Shown: positions 9,723-23,850, counted from the stretch's first letter. The stretch: 64,000 nt of DNA from Morinoia aosen (GCA_030386875.1 CM059570.1:36757422-36821421); one strand, 5' to 3'. Program-made: numbers and translations. Notes: a model not told the origin generated them from the letters alone.

Positions 9723-10420
9723 CACAAAATTTGAATTTCGAAAGATGGCACTCTGTAAAACTTGCTGCAACTAGGACCAAGCTTTTCGAATAAGATGTCA
9801 ACTGCTCGAACTCTCAAGTATCACCAAAACCCCGGACAAACATGTTTTGAAACTCACCCAAACACACGGAAATTTCGTGTCAGTTTTTGTCCCAAAGTTG
9901 CATCGAAACTTGATCGTTTTGAGAACCGCTGATTTCATAGTGAGTAGAACTTTTGAAAATCTATCACCTATCAAAGTTTGAGTTTGCAAACTTGCGTAGT
10001 TTGTCCAATAAAGAATGTCAAAATTTCGACTGAAATCGAAAAAAAATTTTTGGTCAACTTTGAGGAGCTCAAAGGGATATTTTTTATCAACGTATCGCAA
10101 AATGGCAACCTCAGCACCTACTCCAACATTTTATCTACCACATCCTGTAATTTGGGCCGCCTAGGTGCATTCTAAGTATGTTTGGCAGCAGTTTGAAAAA
10201 GTGCAATTTTTGGCTATTTTTCACCATTGAACCTTCATTAAATTTAAAATTTTCGCACGATCGAAACGAAACTTGGCACAGATAATGTCGAGATGGGGGT
10301 CTTTCTGCTCACCAAATTTGAGCGCGCTGGGACCAGCCGTTTCCGAGAATGCGCCCATGCACTACACGTACGCACTACAGTCCTTCTTTACTCGGCGCGG
10401 CCACCCAGATTTTTATGAAA

Positions 10421-10614
10421 TTTTTTTTTTTTTTTTTTTTGCGCATTTTTTCTTTAGTTTTCCTTCGGAACCTCAAAGAGAGGTCCGCCCGCGCAAAAAC
10501 CAGCACAGACCGGGGGCGGACCACACACACACACACACACAAACACCCCATCATCCCAACGCTCACACTCTACACACACTCCCACACACACACACACACA
10601 CATACACACACACA
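10421..10614 (+). repeat. Poly-T / AC module, unit 2
   Basis: Twenty Ts, inverted-repeat arms at 10482-10490 and 10514-10522, and AC haplotype 2 (CCCCATCATCCCAACGCTC core). Confidence 0.9.
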
Positions 10615-10890
10615 TGCAGTGCACACTTCTAAAAATAACCACAATTATCCAACACAATCAGATACACCATCGTCTCAAGTCACAAAACGATATGTACAAT
10701 TTATTCCACTCTATGCACTATGTTTAACTTTCAAACACCAACATCAATTCATTTTCCGATACCATTAACAAATACCAAGTGTACAATTTACCTAACGATA
10801 TATTTACAGATCAAAAATCATTTAACCGACCTCTTTTTATGAAAAACACATCCTCACCAAATCAATCATGTGGCAACGTCTTATATTATT

Positions 10891-10940
10891 AACCCAACCT
10901 AAACTAATCTAACCCAACCTAGTCAAATCTAACCAAACAA
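10891..10940 (-). repeat. Telomere-like minisatellite, unit 2/3 junction
   Basis: Two full 20-mers and a partial one. Confidence 0.75.
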
Positions 10941-11641
10941 AAGCTATTTAATCCCGACTGGATATGATTACCCAATTAATCTCATTTTATTGTTGAATTT
11001 TTGACCACTCCTATTTTATTCCATCTAACTTAACATCCGACCTTTGTTTCTAATCAATTTACCCAACGGAATTTAACCTACCCTGCAAAAATTAAATACC
11101 TTCACCTAAATCAAAGCCTAAAATTAGCTAAATCCCTAATATGATGAGCGACGGCAGGTTGCTAATCAATATTCTAAACAGAGTCAAGAAGATAGTGAAA
11201 TTTCAGTACAAATTCGTAGTCTGAATTACCCTCCTGTAAAACCTGAATAAAATCCTCTAAATCTGATTGTCCATTTGGCCAGAATGCAGTAAACAATACC
11301 AAGACCCGAGTTCAATTACATAAGCCTCATTCAAAATTATACTTATACATGCGGGAAAAATATTTAAATTCTCTGAAAGCTATTTAAGATTTCACCGAAC
11401 CCAGGAGTACGAAAATTTGGCTTTCCATAACCCACAATAATTTCCACCTCTCATATCAGAATAGATTACTCACATTAAAAGGCGATACTAACCTTTCGTT
11501 CTAAAAATTCATTGGAAACCTTCAACAGAAAACGCCAAATATTCACCAACTTCATGACATATCCAATTATAATCAATATTCTCGAAACAACCCCAAAATT
11601 CTACAATATATTTGTTTCCAAGAATAAATGATGTGAATTAG

Positions 11642-11701
11642 CTGTAAATCACCATACATCTGATGGCGTCTCTGTAAATCACCATTCATCAGATGGCGTC
11701 T
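11642..11701 (+). repeat. 30-bp tandem duplication, unit 3
   Basis: Two adjacent 30-bp copies, each starting CTGTAAATCACCAT and ending GATGGCGTCT, with two mismatches. Other units have one copy. Confidence 0.9.
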
Positions 11702-11952
11702 CAGTTATTCGTGCAGAGCCCCTTAAATAATCCAATCCCGCAACAATCAAAAAGAAAACAGCAATCAATCATCAATAAAATAAAAATCATTACTAAATTA
11801 AACTACAATCGCAATCCGGATTCAAAACCAAAGATAATTCTCGTTTAATAGAAAAACATCGACACCTGTTCATCTCCTTACAGATAATAATTGGGGTACG
11901 CGCTGTCGCGCGTTAAATTCAGGGGTTGAGTAAATCGAGCTTAAGTTTTGGG

Positions 11953-11988
11953 GCCGCTCGACGAGCGCTACGCAACTCGCCGAGCGGC
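11953..11988. repeat. 13-bp inverted repeat, unit 3
   Basis: Unchanged relative to unit 1, although the flanking bases differ. Confidence 0.85.
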
Positions 11989-12851
11989 ATAATTGTTACT
12001 CAGATATTAGTCAAACTCGCGGGACACTGCAATTACCTCGAATCACTTTCAAACTCTGAAAAATGCAATTTTTGTGTCCTTTTTACGCATTTTTACCGTA
12101 TTTACCCCGTAGAGTTTACTAAAAACCCCAAAAGTATCGGTCTGTATGGTAATCAAATTGGTAGTTGCAGCGATTCTCATTCTTTAGCGTATTTCCATTG
12201 AAAATTACATTTTAATATCCGTGGACTTTTATCGAATTTTTTCTAATTTTTTCAAATGCGTGGTCATTGCACAAGTCTAAATTTCCCATTTGGCCCCAAA
12301 AACGGTTCAAAACACGTTCCAATGACGAAATAACGAACAAAACATTCTTAAAAACTCATTTGTCCATATAATAAAAAATAATGAACAAAAAAATTTTTAA
12401 CACCATAATTCAGACCCTGCTTTGGATTCCGCTTCATTTGAGCCCAAAATGAAGTTTCTAGCTTATCTCTAAGTACCCTAAATCGTCAAATTAAACAAGT
12501 ATGGAATTTTAGAAAATTACTCATTTTCCCCAAAATATCATTTGGACCGTTCTCAAAATGTCAATATAGACACTACTCATTGATGTCTACGTTGTATCAA
12601 AATTTCGGACTTCTACCTTCGATGCAAAGAAAGATATGCCTAATTAAAATTTCACTCAATTGCTGACCTAGTTCACCGATGCATCATCATTGAAAATTAA
12701 AAAAATTCAACATCTTTCACAATTCTCATTTTCTTAAGACGAAAGAAATGCTATCGCTTATGTACTCAATGATGCAAGTTTCATGCAAAATTCGGCACTG
12801 AACTAAACGAAATGAGTGATTTTTCGAATTTCGAAATAAATTCATGTTTTG

Positions 12852-12862
12852 GGATTTGAACC
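12852..12862 (-). promoter_or_regulatory. B-box match, unit 3
   Basis: Same GGTTCAAATCC as in unit 1. Confidence 0.4.
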
Positions 12863-15800
12863 CGCAACTTGTCAATTTTCGTCCTGAAAAACATTACAAA
12901 ATCCATCGTCTCATCAAACACAATAGCTTGACCGATTTGCAGCGCCCAATGAACTCACCAACAGCATCTACGTTTGAATGAGTGAAATTCCCCATTTAAG
13001 AGAATAATTCCTCAAAATGAGGCATTTCATGAGCGGAAACAATTTTCATGTGTTACCACACCTAAATCCCAATTACTGACCGAAATAGAAGCCTGAACTA
13101 AGTCCGAGTGAGAATTTTCGAATTTTCGAAAATATTTCACTAATAATATTTTAGTTTCCGTAAATAAAATATTTGAGACCCGCAAAACCTCTCAAAAATT
13201 CAATCCATATCAGGAACACACACTCACAAAATATGAACCCTGAGTGAGCGTCGAAACGGTGTCTACTCACTCACACTCAGTTTTTCCTAGAAGCGAAATA
13301 TGCAACTGATGGGAATATGAATCAATGAGTTATCGCACTTATTCCCAAACAAAGTTTCAGTGCACAGCTCAAAAGTTCCTGACTCAAAACACCCTCCAAT
13401 ATCTTCTCTCAATCATCAAAATTAATGAGTGAAACATCAACTCACAGTACCCCATATCGTGATCGACAGCCCCAGCATGATGCGCTCTATTCCAAAACGC
13501 TTGTTTATTAATGAGCCGTTTCCAATACGAAATGTGTGTATCAGTATCTCGACCATTTGCAGGCATATTTCAAAATTCCATGAATAAAATACGCCAATAA
13601 AAACTCATCATGAATTTTGACCCACAATTAAAGAGCTCAAATACGAGATATCGCTCGATTTTGATGAGTCATTGATGACATATGCCGAGTATTATATTGT
13701 TTGCACGCTCAATGTACCATAACTAAAATCACTAGCCGGCAACTCTGCAAACCCTCTTATTCTTCATCAGTCGCCAACAGTTTCTTCCTCTTCAAACGCA
13801 AAGTGAGCAGAAATGAGCGTTTTAAAATTTCACTCACTTTGCATGTATATGAGAGCATCTATTACAAGACTTTAATCTTGGTGGCATACATTGAAACGAA
13901 CAACATTAGTGCTTACCTCAAGTTTGAAACAAATGGCATCGCGGTTCTTAGGACTAGCGTCGCACAAATTAACAGCGAAATCGATGAACGAGAAAAAAAT
14001 GAGCTCATTTTCTGGTATATATCATTCAATAGATTTCTAAACATGAAAATAATGTGATATAGTCATCAAAGATTGACGTTTGAAACACCAAAACTTGTCG
14101 AGAAAATCGATATCAAATATTGCGTAACCTGCAGTCATCGGCCCTTTGTCTCTAAGCATCTGGACTTGTAAATTTTACGACTTGAAATTATGGATCTGAA
14201 AAAAAAAATTTCAAACGAGCCGTTGGAGGTGCAAAAACTTTACCCAAGGGTGAATCGGCAATTTCCAACACATTTCATCTCTATAAATTTTTTCGTACGA
14301 CGTCGATAAACGCATCAAAAAAGTAAAAATTGATGCATACTCTAATTGAGTGAAAAATGAGTGCTCAAAAATACGTGTTATCGAGTTTCTTTCCGAGAGA
14401 ACAAATATTTTTAACAACTCTAGCAACACTCTCGAAGCCTCGAAAAATGGCTGCGAGTCCCTAAATGGATATAAAATGAGTAAAACTTCGAAATCGAGAA
14501 AATCATTATCAAGCACTCATTTCTTAACAAAACTAACAAAAACATCAATTTTCCGTCGTTACTTGAACATGGGTGTGGTCGAAAATCCATGAAAAGCCTT
14601 ATAGAGGCCTTAATTTGGGATTGAATATTTCACCCCTAAGGACTTAGAAAAATTCACGCGATTTGAGCCCCAATTTTAGTTTTTTGGATTTTTCTCAAAA
14701 GTTTGTTGAGCTACAACTTTAAGTTTGGTATCAAACGAAAGGTCTCGCCAAGGCGCATCACTCATTAGAATTTCGATATCCTGAAGCATGAAAAAAAGGG
14801 CCTTAGAAAAGATGGAAAGTGCCATTTTACTGTTGAAATCGGAAAATTCAATAAAACGAAAAAAATTTACACGCGATCTTTCCACAAAACTTTCTTCGTA
14901 TGTAGGACCGCAAAACTCGCAAAAAATGTTAAATAAAGTTTTTCGTGGGTCGCACCCATTTTCCTCAAACATGTTTGGGGCGGTTTTTCGAGGGTTTGGG
15001 GGCTGTGTTTGAGACATTTTTTTGAGAAAAGTATGGCTCATGATGAACTGTACACTTGATAACTTTGAGAAAAAGATTGATTCTAGATGGTATCAAAGTT
15101 TGAAATCTCTAATCGATCAAACAACGCCAGAAATGGCGGCCAAAAATGACTTTTCAAAAAACGCATTTTTTTACTTCAACTTTAAAAATGCACAAATGTT
15201 CAAATTTTCAAGAAAACACTCTATAATTTTCGTTTTGAGTACTACAAAGCTTTTCAAACAAGATGTCAACTGCTCAAACTCTCAAGTATCACCAAAACCC
15301 CAGGCAAACATGTTTGGACGACGTCCCAAAATCTGATAAATTTTTAGAAAAAATTCAATCCAAAGTTGCATCGAAACTTGATCGTTTTGAGAACCGCTGA
15401 TTTTATAGTGAGTAGAACTTTTGAAAATCTATCACCTATCAAAGTTTGAAATTGCAAACTCACGTAGTTTGTCCAATAAAAAATGTCAAAATTTCGACTG
15501 AAATCGAAAAAAAATTTTTGGTCAACTTTGAGGAGCTCAAAGGGATACTTTTTATCAACGTATCGCAAAATGGCAACCTCAGCACCTACTCCAACATTTT
15601 GTCTATCACATCCTGTAATTTGGGCCGCCTAGGTACATTCTAAGTATGTTTGGCAGCAGTTTGAAAAAGTGCCATTTTTGGCTATTTTTCCCCATTGAAC
15701 CTTCATTAAATTTGAAATTTTCGCACGATCGAAACGAAACTTGGCACAGACAATGTCTAGATGGGGGTCTTTCTGCTCACCAAATTTGAGCGCGCTGGGA

Positions 15801-15888
15801 CCAGCCGTTTCCGAGAATGCGCCCACACCCTACACGTACGCACTACAGTCCTTCTTTACTCGGCGCGGCCACCCAGATTTTTATGAAA

Positions 15889-16089
15889 TTTTTTTTTTTT
15901 TTTTTTTTTGCGCATTTTTTTTTTAGTTTTCCTTCGGAACCTCAAAAAGAGGTCCGCCCGCGCAAAAACCAGCACAGACCGGGGGCGGACCACACACACA
16001 CACACAAACACACACAAACACCTCATAACCCCAAACATTCACACTCTTACACACACTCCCACACACAGACACACACATACACACACACA
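15889..16089 (+). repeat. Poly-T / AC module, unit 3
   Basis: About 21 Ts; AC haplotype 1, as in unit 1. The match to unit 1 continues into unit 4. Confidence 0.9.
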
Positions 16090-16373
16090 TGCAGTGCACA
16101 CTTCTAAAAATAACCACAATTATCCAACACAATCAGATACACCATCGTCTCAAATCACAAAACGATATCTGCATTTTCCTTCACTCTATGCTCTATGTTG
16201 AACTTTCAAACACCAACATCAATTCATTTTCCGATACCATTAACAAATACCATGTATAAAACTCCCCAACCATGTATTTACAGGTCAAAAATCATTTCTT
16301 CGACCTCTTCTTATGAATAACACATCCTTAACAAATCAATCAGATGGAAACGTCTTATATTATTACCCCAACC

Positions 16374-16495
16374 TAAACTAATCTAACCCAACCTAAACTA
16401 ATCTAACCCAACCTAAACTAATCTAAGCCAACCTAAACTAATATAACCCAACCTAGTCTAATCTAACCCAACCTAGTCTATTCTAAACCAACCAA
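16374..16495 (-). repeat. Telomere-like minisatellite, unit 3/4 junction
   Basis: Six copies with the same variant order as at the unit 1/2 junction, so copied as a block. Confidence 0.8.
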
Positions 16496-17468
16496 AGCTA
16501 TTTTATCCTGAGTAGAAAAGAAAACCTATTCTATCATATTTTATTGTTGAATTTTTGACCTCTCTTATTTTATTCCATCTAACTTGACGTCCAACCTCTG
16601 TTTCGTATCAATTCACCCAACGGAATTCAACCTATGCTGCAAAGAATGGAATACCTTCACCTAAATCAAAACTTAAAATTACCTAAAACCCTTACATGAA
16701 GATCGACTGTAAGTTGCTTCACAATATTCAAAACCGAGTCAAGAAGAAAGGGAACTTTCAGTGTAAAATCCAGAATTAACCTCCGGTCGAACATACTTAA
16801 AACCCTATAAATATGATTGTCCATTCGACCAGAACATATTAAACAATTCCTGGTCCCAAGTTGAATTAAATAAGCCTCATTCAGAATTTTACTTATACAT
16901 GCGGTTAAAAAAAATATATTCTTTAAAAGCTATTCGAAATTTTATCAAACACAGACGCACGAAAATTTGGCTTCCCATAACCCACAAAAATTGCTACCTC
17001 TCAAATCAAAATAGATTACTCAGTTTCAAAAGCGATACAAACCTTTCGTTCTGAAAATTCATTTGAAACCTTCAACAGAAAACGCCAAATACTCACCAAC
17101 TTCATAACAGATCCAATTACTATCAACACTCTCAAATGAATCCCAAAAATCTGAAATATATTTGTTTCCAGGAATAATTGATGTGAATTAGCTGTAAATC
17201 ACCACACATCAGATGGCGTCTCAGTTATTCATGCAGAGCCTTTAAATAATCCAATCCCGCAACAATCAAAAACTAAACATCAATAAATCATCAATAAAAT
17301 AAAAATCACTAAATGGAACTACAACCGCAATCCGGCATCAAAACCAAAGATAATTCTCGTTTAATAGAAAAATATCGACACCTGTTCAGCTCCTTACAGA
17401 TAATCATTGGGGAACGCGCTGTCGCGCGTTAAATTCAGGGGTCGAGTAAATCGAGCTTAAGTTTTGGG

Positions 17469-17504
17469 GCCGCTCGACGAGCGCTACGCAACTCGCCGAG
17501 CGGC
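17469..17504. repeat. 13-bp inverted repeat, unit 4
   Basis: Unchanged relative to unit 1. Confidence 0.85.
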
Positions 17505-18363
17505 ATAATTGTTGCTCAGATATTAGTCTAACTCGAGGGACACTGCATTTACTTCGAATCACTTCCAAACTCTGAAAAATACAATTTTTGTGCCATTTTT
17601 ACGCATTTTTAGCGTATTCACCCCGTAGAGTTTACTAACGGCCCTAAAAGTATCTGTCTGTATAGTGATCAAATTGGTAGTTGCAGCAATTCTCATTTTT
17701 TAGCGTATTTCCATTGAAAATAACATTTTAATATCCGTGGACTTTTATCGAATTTTTCCCAATTTTTTCAAATGCGTGGTCATTGCACAAGTCGAAATGT
17801 CCCATTTGGCCCCAAAAACGGTTCAAAACACGTTCCAATGACGAAATAACGGCCAAAACATTTTTAAAATCTCATTTGTCCATATATCAAAAATTAATGA
17901 ATGAAAAAAATTTTAACCCCATAATTCACACCCTGCTTTGGATTCCGCTTCATTTGAGCCCAAAATGAAGTTTCTAGCTTATTTCTAAGTACCCCAAATC
18001 GTCAAATTAAACAAGTATGGAATTTTAGAAAATTACTCATTTTCCCCAAAATATCATTTGCACCGTTCTCAAAATGTCAATATAGACACTACTCATTCAT
18101 ATCTACGTTGTATCAAAATATCGGACATATAGCTTCAATGCAGAAAAAGATATGCCTAATTAAAATTTCACTCAATTGTTGACCGAGTTCACCGATGCAT
18201 CATCATTGAAAATGAAAAAAAATAAATATCTTAGATAACTCCCACTTGCTGAAGACGAAAGAAATGCTATCACATATCTACATCCTCACGTATCATGCAA
18301 ATTTCGGCACTGAAGAATGTGAAATGAGTGATTTTCTGAATTTCTAAATAAATTCATGTTTTG

Positions 18364-18374
18364 GGATTTGAACA
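18364..18374 (-). promoter_or_regulatory. Altered B-box-like site, unit 4
   Basis: Same family I change as unit 2. Confidence 0.25.
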
Positions 18375-20281
18375 CGCAACTGGTCAATTTTCGTCCCGAA
18401 AAACATTACAAAATCTTTTGTCTCATCATATACAATAGCTTGACCGATTTGCAGCCCCCAATGAACTCACTAACAGCATCTACGTTTGAGTGAGTTAAAT
18501 TCCCCATTTAAGATCATAATTCCTCAAAATGAGGCATTTCATGAGCGGAAACAATTTAAATGTGTTACCACCTCTATGTCCAAATTTCTGACCGAAATAG
18601 AAGCCTGAACAAAGTCCGAGTGAGAATTTACGAATTTTCGGAAATATTTCAGTAATAATATTTTAGTTTCCGTAAATAAAATATTTGAGATCCGCAAAAC
18701 CTCTCAAAAATTCAAACCATATCAGGAACACACACTCACAAAATATGAGCCATGAGTGAGCGTCGAAATGGTGTCTACTCACTTACACTCAGTTTTTCCT
18801 AGAAACGATACGTGCAACTGATGGGAATATGAGTGAGTAAATCAATGAGTTCTCGTACTTATTCCCAAACAAAGTTTCAGTGCACAGCTCAAAAGTTCCT
18901 GACTCAAAAGACCCTCCAATATCTTCTCTCAATCATCAAAATTACTGAGTGAAACATCAACTCACAGTACCCCATATCGTGATCGACAGCCCCAGCATGA
19001 TGCGCTCTATTCCAAAACGCTCGTTTATTAATGAGCCGTTTACAATACGAAATGTGTGTGTCAGTATCTCGATCAATTGCAGGCATATTTCAGAATTCCA
19101 TGAATAAAATACGCCAATAAAAACTCATCATGAATTTTGATCCACAATCAAAGAGCTCAAATACGAGATATCGCTCGATTTTGATGAGTCATTGATGACA
19201 TATGCCGAGTATTATATTGTTTGCACGCTCAATGTACCATAATTAAAATCACTAGCCGGCAACTCTGCAAACCCTCTTATTCTTCATCAGTCGCCAACAG
19301 TTTCTTCCTCTTCAAAACGCTAAGTGAGCAGAAATGAGCGTTTTAAAATTTCACTCACTTTGCATGTATATGAGAGCATCTATTACAAGACTTTTATCTT
19401 GGTGGCATACATTGAAACGAACAACATTAGTGCTTACCTCAAGTTTGAAACAAATGGCATCGCGGTTCTTAGGACTAGCGTCGCACAAATTAACAGCGAA
19501 ATCGATGTACGAGAAAAAAATGAGCTCATTTTCTGGTATGTATCAATCAATGGATTTCTTAACATTCAAATAATGTGCTATAGTCATCAAAAATTGACGT
19601 TTAAAACATCGAAACATTTAGAGAAAATCGATATCAAATATTACGTCGACTTGCAGTCATCGGCCCCTTGTCTCCAAGCATCTGGACTTGTAAATTTTAC
19701 GACTCGAAATTTTGGATTTGAAAAAAATAATTTCAAACAAGCCTTCGGAGGTGCAAAGACTTTACCATAGGGTAAATCGGCAATTTTCAACACATTTCAT
19801 CTCTATAAATTTTTTCGTAGGACGTCGATAAACGCATCAAAAAAGTAAAAATTGATGCATACTCTAATTGAGTGAAAAATGAGTGCTCAAAAATACGTGT
19901 TTTCGGGGTCACTTCGAAGAGAACAAATATTTCTAACAACTCTAGTAACACTGTCGAAGCCTTGAAAAATAGCTGCGAGTGCCTAAATGGACATAAAATG
20001 AGTAAAACTTCGAAATCGAAAAAATCATTATCAAGCACTCATTTCTTAACAAAACTAACGAAAACATCAATTTCCTGTCGTTACTTGGACATGCGAGTGG
20101 TCGAAAACCCATGAAAAGCCTTTTAAAGGCCTTAAATTGGGATCGAATATTTCACCCCTAAGGACTTAGAAAAATTCACGAGATTTGAGCCCCAATTTTA
20201 GTTTTTTGGACTTTTTCCAAAAGTTTGATGAGCTACAACTTTGAGCGTGGTACCAAACGAAAGGTCTCGTCGAGGCGCATC

Positions 20282-20450
20282 ATTCAAGTGTTTTTTCAAC
20301 TCTGTCGAAGGTAAGCAAGTGGGCTTTTGGGGGGGACGAATATCCGAAATAAGCTGAAAAAATGGAAAAAAAATTCTGACGCTCAAACGAAGCCGAAATT
20401 CGACCAGCAAAAGAATTATGGTATGTACGACCAAAAACCGAGCAGAAAGT
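20282..20450. other. Family I central block, unit 4
   Basis: Essentially identical to the unit 2 block. Confidence 0.75.
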
Positions 20451-21411
20451 GTTAAATAAAGTTTTTCGTGGGTCGCACCCATTTTCCTCAAACAAGTTTG
20501 AGGCGGTTTTTTGAGGGTTTGGGGCTTGTGTTTGGGACATTTTTTTGAGAAAAGCATCACTCATGGCAAACTGTAAACTTGATACCTTTGAGAAAAAGTT
20601 TAAATCTGGGTGGTATCAACTTTTGAAGTCCTCACTCGGTCAAACAACGTCACAAATGGCGGCCAAAAATGACCTTTGAAAAAACGCGTTTTTTTACTTC
20701 AACTTTAAAGTTGCACAAAATTTGAATTTCGAAAGATGGCACTCTGTAAAACTTGCTGCAACTAGGACCAAGCTTTTCGAATAAGATGTCAACTGCTCGA
20801 ACTCTCAAGTATCACCAAAACCCCGGACAAACATGTTTTGAAACTCACCCAAACACACGGAAATTTCGTGTCAGTTTTTGTCCCAAAGTTGCATCGAAAC
20901 TTGATCGTTTTGAGAACCGCTGATTTCATAGTGAGTAGAACTTTTGAAAATCTATCACCTATCAAAGTTTGAGTTTGCAAACTTGCGTAGTTTGTCCAAT
21001 AAAGAATGTCAAAATTTCGACTGAAATCGAAAAAAAATTTTTGGTCAACTTTGAGGAGCTCAAAGGGATATTTTTTATCAACGTATCGCAAAATGGCAAC
21101 CTCAGCACCTACTCCAACATTTTATCTACCACATCCTGTAATTTGGGCCGCCTAGGTGCATTCTAAGTATGTTTGGCAGCAGTTTGAAAAAGTGCAATTT
21201 TTGGCTATTTTTCACCATTGAACCTTCATTAAATTTAAAATTTTCGCACGATCGAAACGAAACTTGGCACAGATAATGTCGAGATGGGGGTCTTTCTGCT
21301 CACCAAATTTGAGCGCGCTGGGACCAGCCGTTTCCGAGAATGCGCCCATGCACTACACGTACGCACTACAGTCCTTCTTTACTCGGCGCGGCCACCCAGA
21401 TTTTTATGAAA

Positions 21412-21614
21412 TTTTTTTTTTTTTTTTTTTTTGCGCATTTTTTCTTTAGTTTTCCTTCGGAACCTCAAAGAGAGGTCCGCCCGCGCAAAAACCAGCACAG
21501 ACCGGGGGCGGACCACACACACACACACACAAACAGACACGCACACCTCATAACCCCAAACCTTCACACTCTTACACACACTCCCAAACACAGACACACA
21601 TATACACATACACA
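21412..21614 (+). repeat. Poly-T / AC module, unit 4
   Basis: About 21 Ts; a haplotype 1 variant with AAACAGACACGCACACC and ending ATGTAGGGC instead of ATGCAGTGC. Confidence 0.9.
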
Positions 21615-21890
21615 TGTAGGGCACACTTGTAAAAATAACCACAATTATCCAACACAATTAGATACACCATCGTCTCAAATCACAGAGCGATACGTACAAA
21701 ACATTCCTCTCTACGCTCTATGTTAAACTTTCAAACACCAACATCAATTCATTTTCCGATACCATTAACAAATACCAAGTGTACAATTTACCTAACCATA
21801 TATTTACAGATCAAAAATCATTTAACCGACCTCTTTTTATGAAAAACACATCCTCACCAAATCAATCATGTGGCAACGTCTTATATTATT

Positions 21891-21940
21891 AACCCAACCT
21901 AAACTAATCTGACCCAACCTAGTCAAATCTAACCAAACAA
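21891..21940 (-). repeat. Telomere-like minisatellite, unit 4/5 junction
   Basis: Two copies, as at the unit 2/3 junction, with one extra substitution. Confidence 0.75.
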
Positions 21941-22640
21941 AAGCTATTTAATCCCGACTGGATATGATTACCCAATTAATCTCATTTTATTGTTGCATTT
22001 TGACCACTCCTATTTTATTCCATCTAACTTAACATCCGACCTTTGTTTCTAATCAATTTACCCAACGGAATTTAACCTACAGTGCAAAAATTAAATACCT
22101 TCACCTAAATCAAAGCCTAAAATTAGCTAAATCCCTAATATGATGAGCGACGGCAGGTTGCTAATCAATATTCTAAACAGAGTCAAGAAGATAGTGAAAT
22201 TTCAGTACAAAGTCGTAGTCTGAATTACCCTCCTGTAGAACCTGAATAAAATCCTCTAAATCTGATTGTCCATTTGGCCAGAATGCAGTAAACAATACCA
22301 AGACCCGAGTTCAATTACATAAGCCTCATTCAAAATTATACTTATACATGCGGGAAAAATAATTAAATTCTCTGAAAGCTATTTAAGATTTCACCGAACC
22401 CAGGAGTACGAAAATTTGGCTTTCCATAACCCACAATAATTTCCACCTCTCATATCAGAATAGATTACTCACATTAAAAGGCGATACTAACCTTTCGTTC
22501 TGAAAATTCATTCGAAACCTTCAACAGAAAACGCCAAATATTCACCAACTTCATGACATATCCAATTATCATCAATATTCTCGAAACAACCCCAAAATTC
22601 TAAAATATATTTGTTTCCAAGAATAAATGATGTGAATTAG

Positions 22641-22700
22641 CTGTAAATCACCATACATCTGATGGCGTCTCTGTAAATCACCATTCATCAGATGGCGTCT
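22641..22700 (+). repeat. 30-bp tandem duplication, unit 5
   Basis: Same duplication and same mismatches as in unit 3, so inherited with the unit. Confidence 0.9.
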
Positions 22701-22951
22701 CAGTTATTCGTGCAGAGCCCCTTAAATAATCCAATCCCGCTACAATCAAAAAGAAAACAGCAATCAATCATCAATAAAATAAAAATCATTACTAAATTAA
22801 ACTACAATCGCAATCCGGATTCAAAACCAAAGATAATTCTCGTTTAATAGAAAAACATCGACACCTGTTCATCTCCTTACAGATAATAATTGGGGTACGC
22901 GCTGTCGCGCGTTAAATTCAGGGGTTGAGTAAATCGAGCTTAAGTTTTGGG

Positions 22952-22987
22952 GCCGCTCGACGAGCGCTACGCAACTCGCCGAGCGGC
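22952..22987. repeat. 13-bp inverted repeat, unit 5
   Basis: Unchanged relative to unit 1. Confidence 0.85.
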
Positions 22988-23850
22988 ATAATTGTTACTC
23001 AGATATTAGTCAAACTCGCGGGACACTGCAATTACCTCGAATCACTTTCAAACTCTGAAAAATGCAATTTTTGTGTCCTTTTTACGCATTTTTAGCGTAT
23101 TTACCCCGTAGAGTTTACTAAAAACCACAAAAGTATCGTTCTGTATGGTAATCAAATTGGTAGTTGCAGCGATTGTCATTTTTTAGCGTATTTCCATTGA
23201 AAATTACATTTTAATATCCGTGGACTTTTATCGAATTTTTTCTAATTTTTTCAAATGCGTGGTCATTGCACAAGTCGAAATTTCCCATTTGGCCTCAAAA
23301 ACTGTTCAAAACAAGTTCCTATAACGAAATAACAGCCAAAACGTTTTAAAAAACTCATTTGTCCATATTTTAAGAAGTATTGAATAAAAAAAATTTTACC
23401 ACCTTAATTCACACCCTGCTTTGGATTCTGCTTCATTTGAGCCTAAAATGAAGTTTCTAGCTTATTTCTAAGTACCCTAAATCGTCAAATTGAACAAGTA
23501 TGGAATTTTAGAAAATTACTCATTTTCCCCAAAATATCATTCGTACCGTTCTCAAAATGTCAATATAGACACTACTCATTGATGTCTACGTTGTATCAAA
23601 ATTTCGGACTTCTACCTTCGATGCAAAGAAAGATATGCCTAATTAAAATTTCACTCAATTGCTGACCTAGTTCACCGATGCATCATCATTGAAAATTAAA
23701 AAAATTCCATATCTTTCACAATTCTCACTTTCTTAAGACGAAAGAAATGCTATCGCTTATGTACTCAATGATGCAAATTTCATGCAAAATTCGGTACTGA
23801 ACTAAGCGAAATGAGTGATTTTTCGAATTTCGAAATAAATTCATGTTTTG

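Larger units (their letters stand above)
5526..10954 (+). repeat. Macrosatellite unit 2 (family I)
   Basis: Family I unit, the shortest complete copy at about 5.43 kb. It carries the family I central block at 9291-9459 and a B box changed at its last base. Its opening sequence differs from unit 3 but matches unit 4, and the stretch from the end of unit 1 through most of this unit recurs in units 3-4 at an offset of 10983 to 10991. The closing minisatellite has only two 20-bp copies, typical of family I. Confidence 0.95.
10955..16508 (+). repeat. Macrosatellite unit 3 (family II)
   Basis: Family II unit following a family I unit. It contains a 30-bp direct duplication at 11642-11701, shared only with units 5 and 8. 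Nearly the whole unit up to the AC tract recurs in unit 8 at an offset of 27445. Its end, from the poly-T tract onward, matches the end of unit 1. Confidence 0.95.
16509..21954 (+). repeat. Macrosatellite unit 4 (family I)
   Basis: Family I unit, close to unit 2 throughout. It differs by a patch at about 18784-18865 that matches units 7 and 11 instead and includes an 8-bp gain. Its right half (from about 19320) is nearly identical to unit 7 at an offset of 16450, including a shared T-to-C change at 19674 that separates both from unit 2. Confidence 0.95.
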
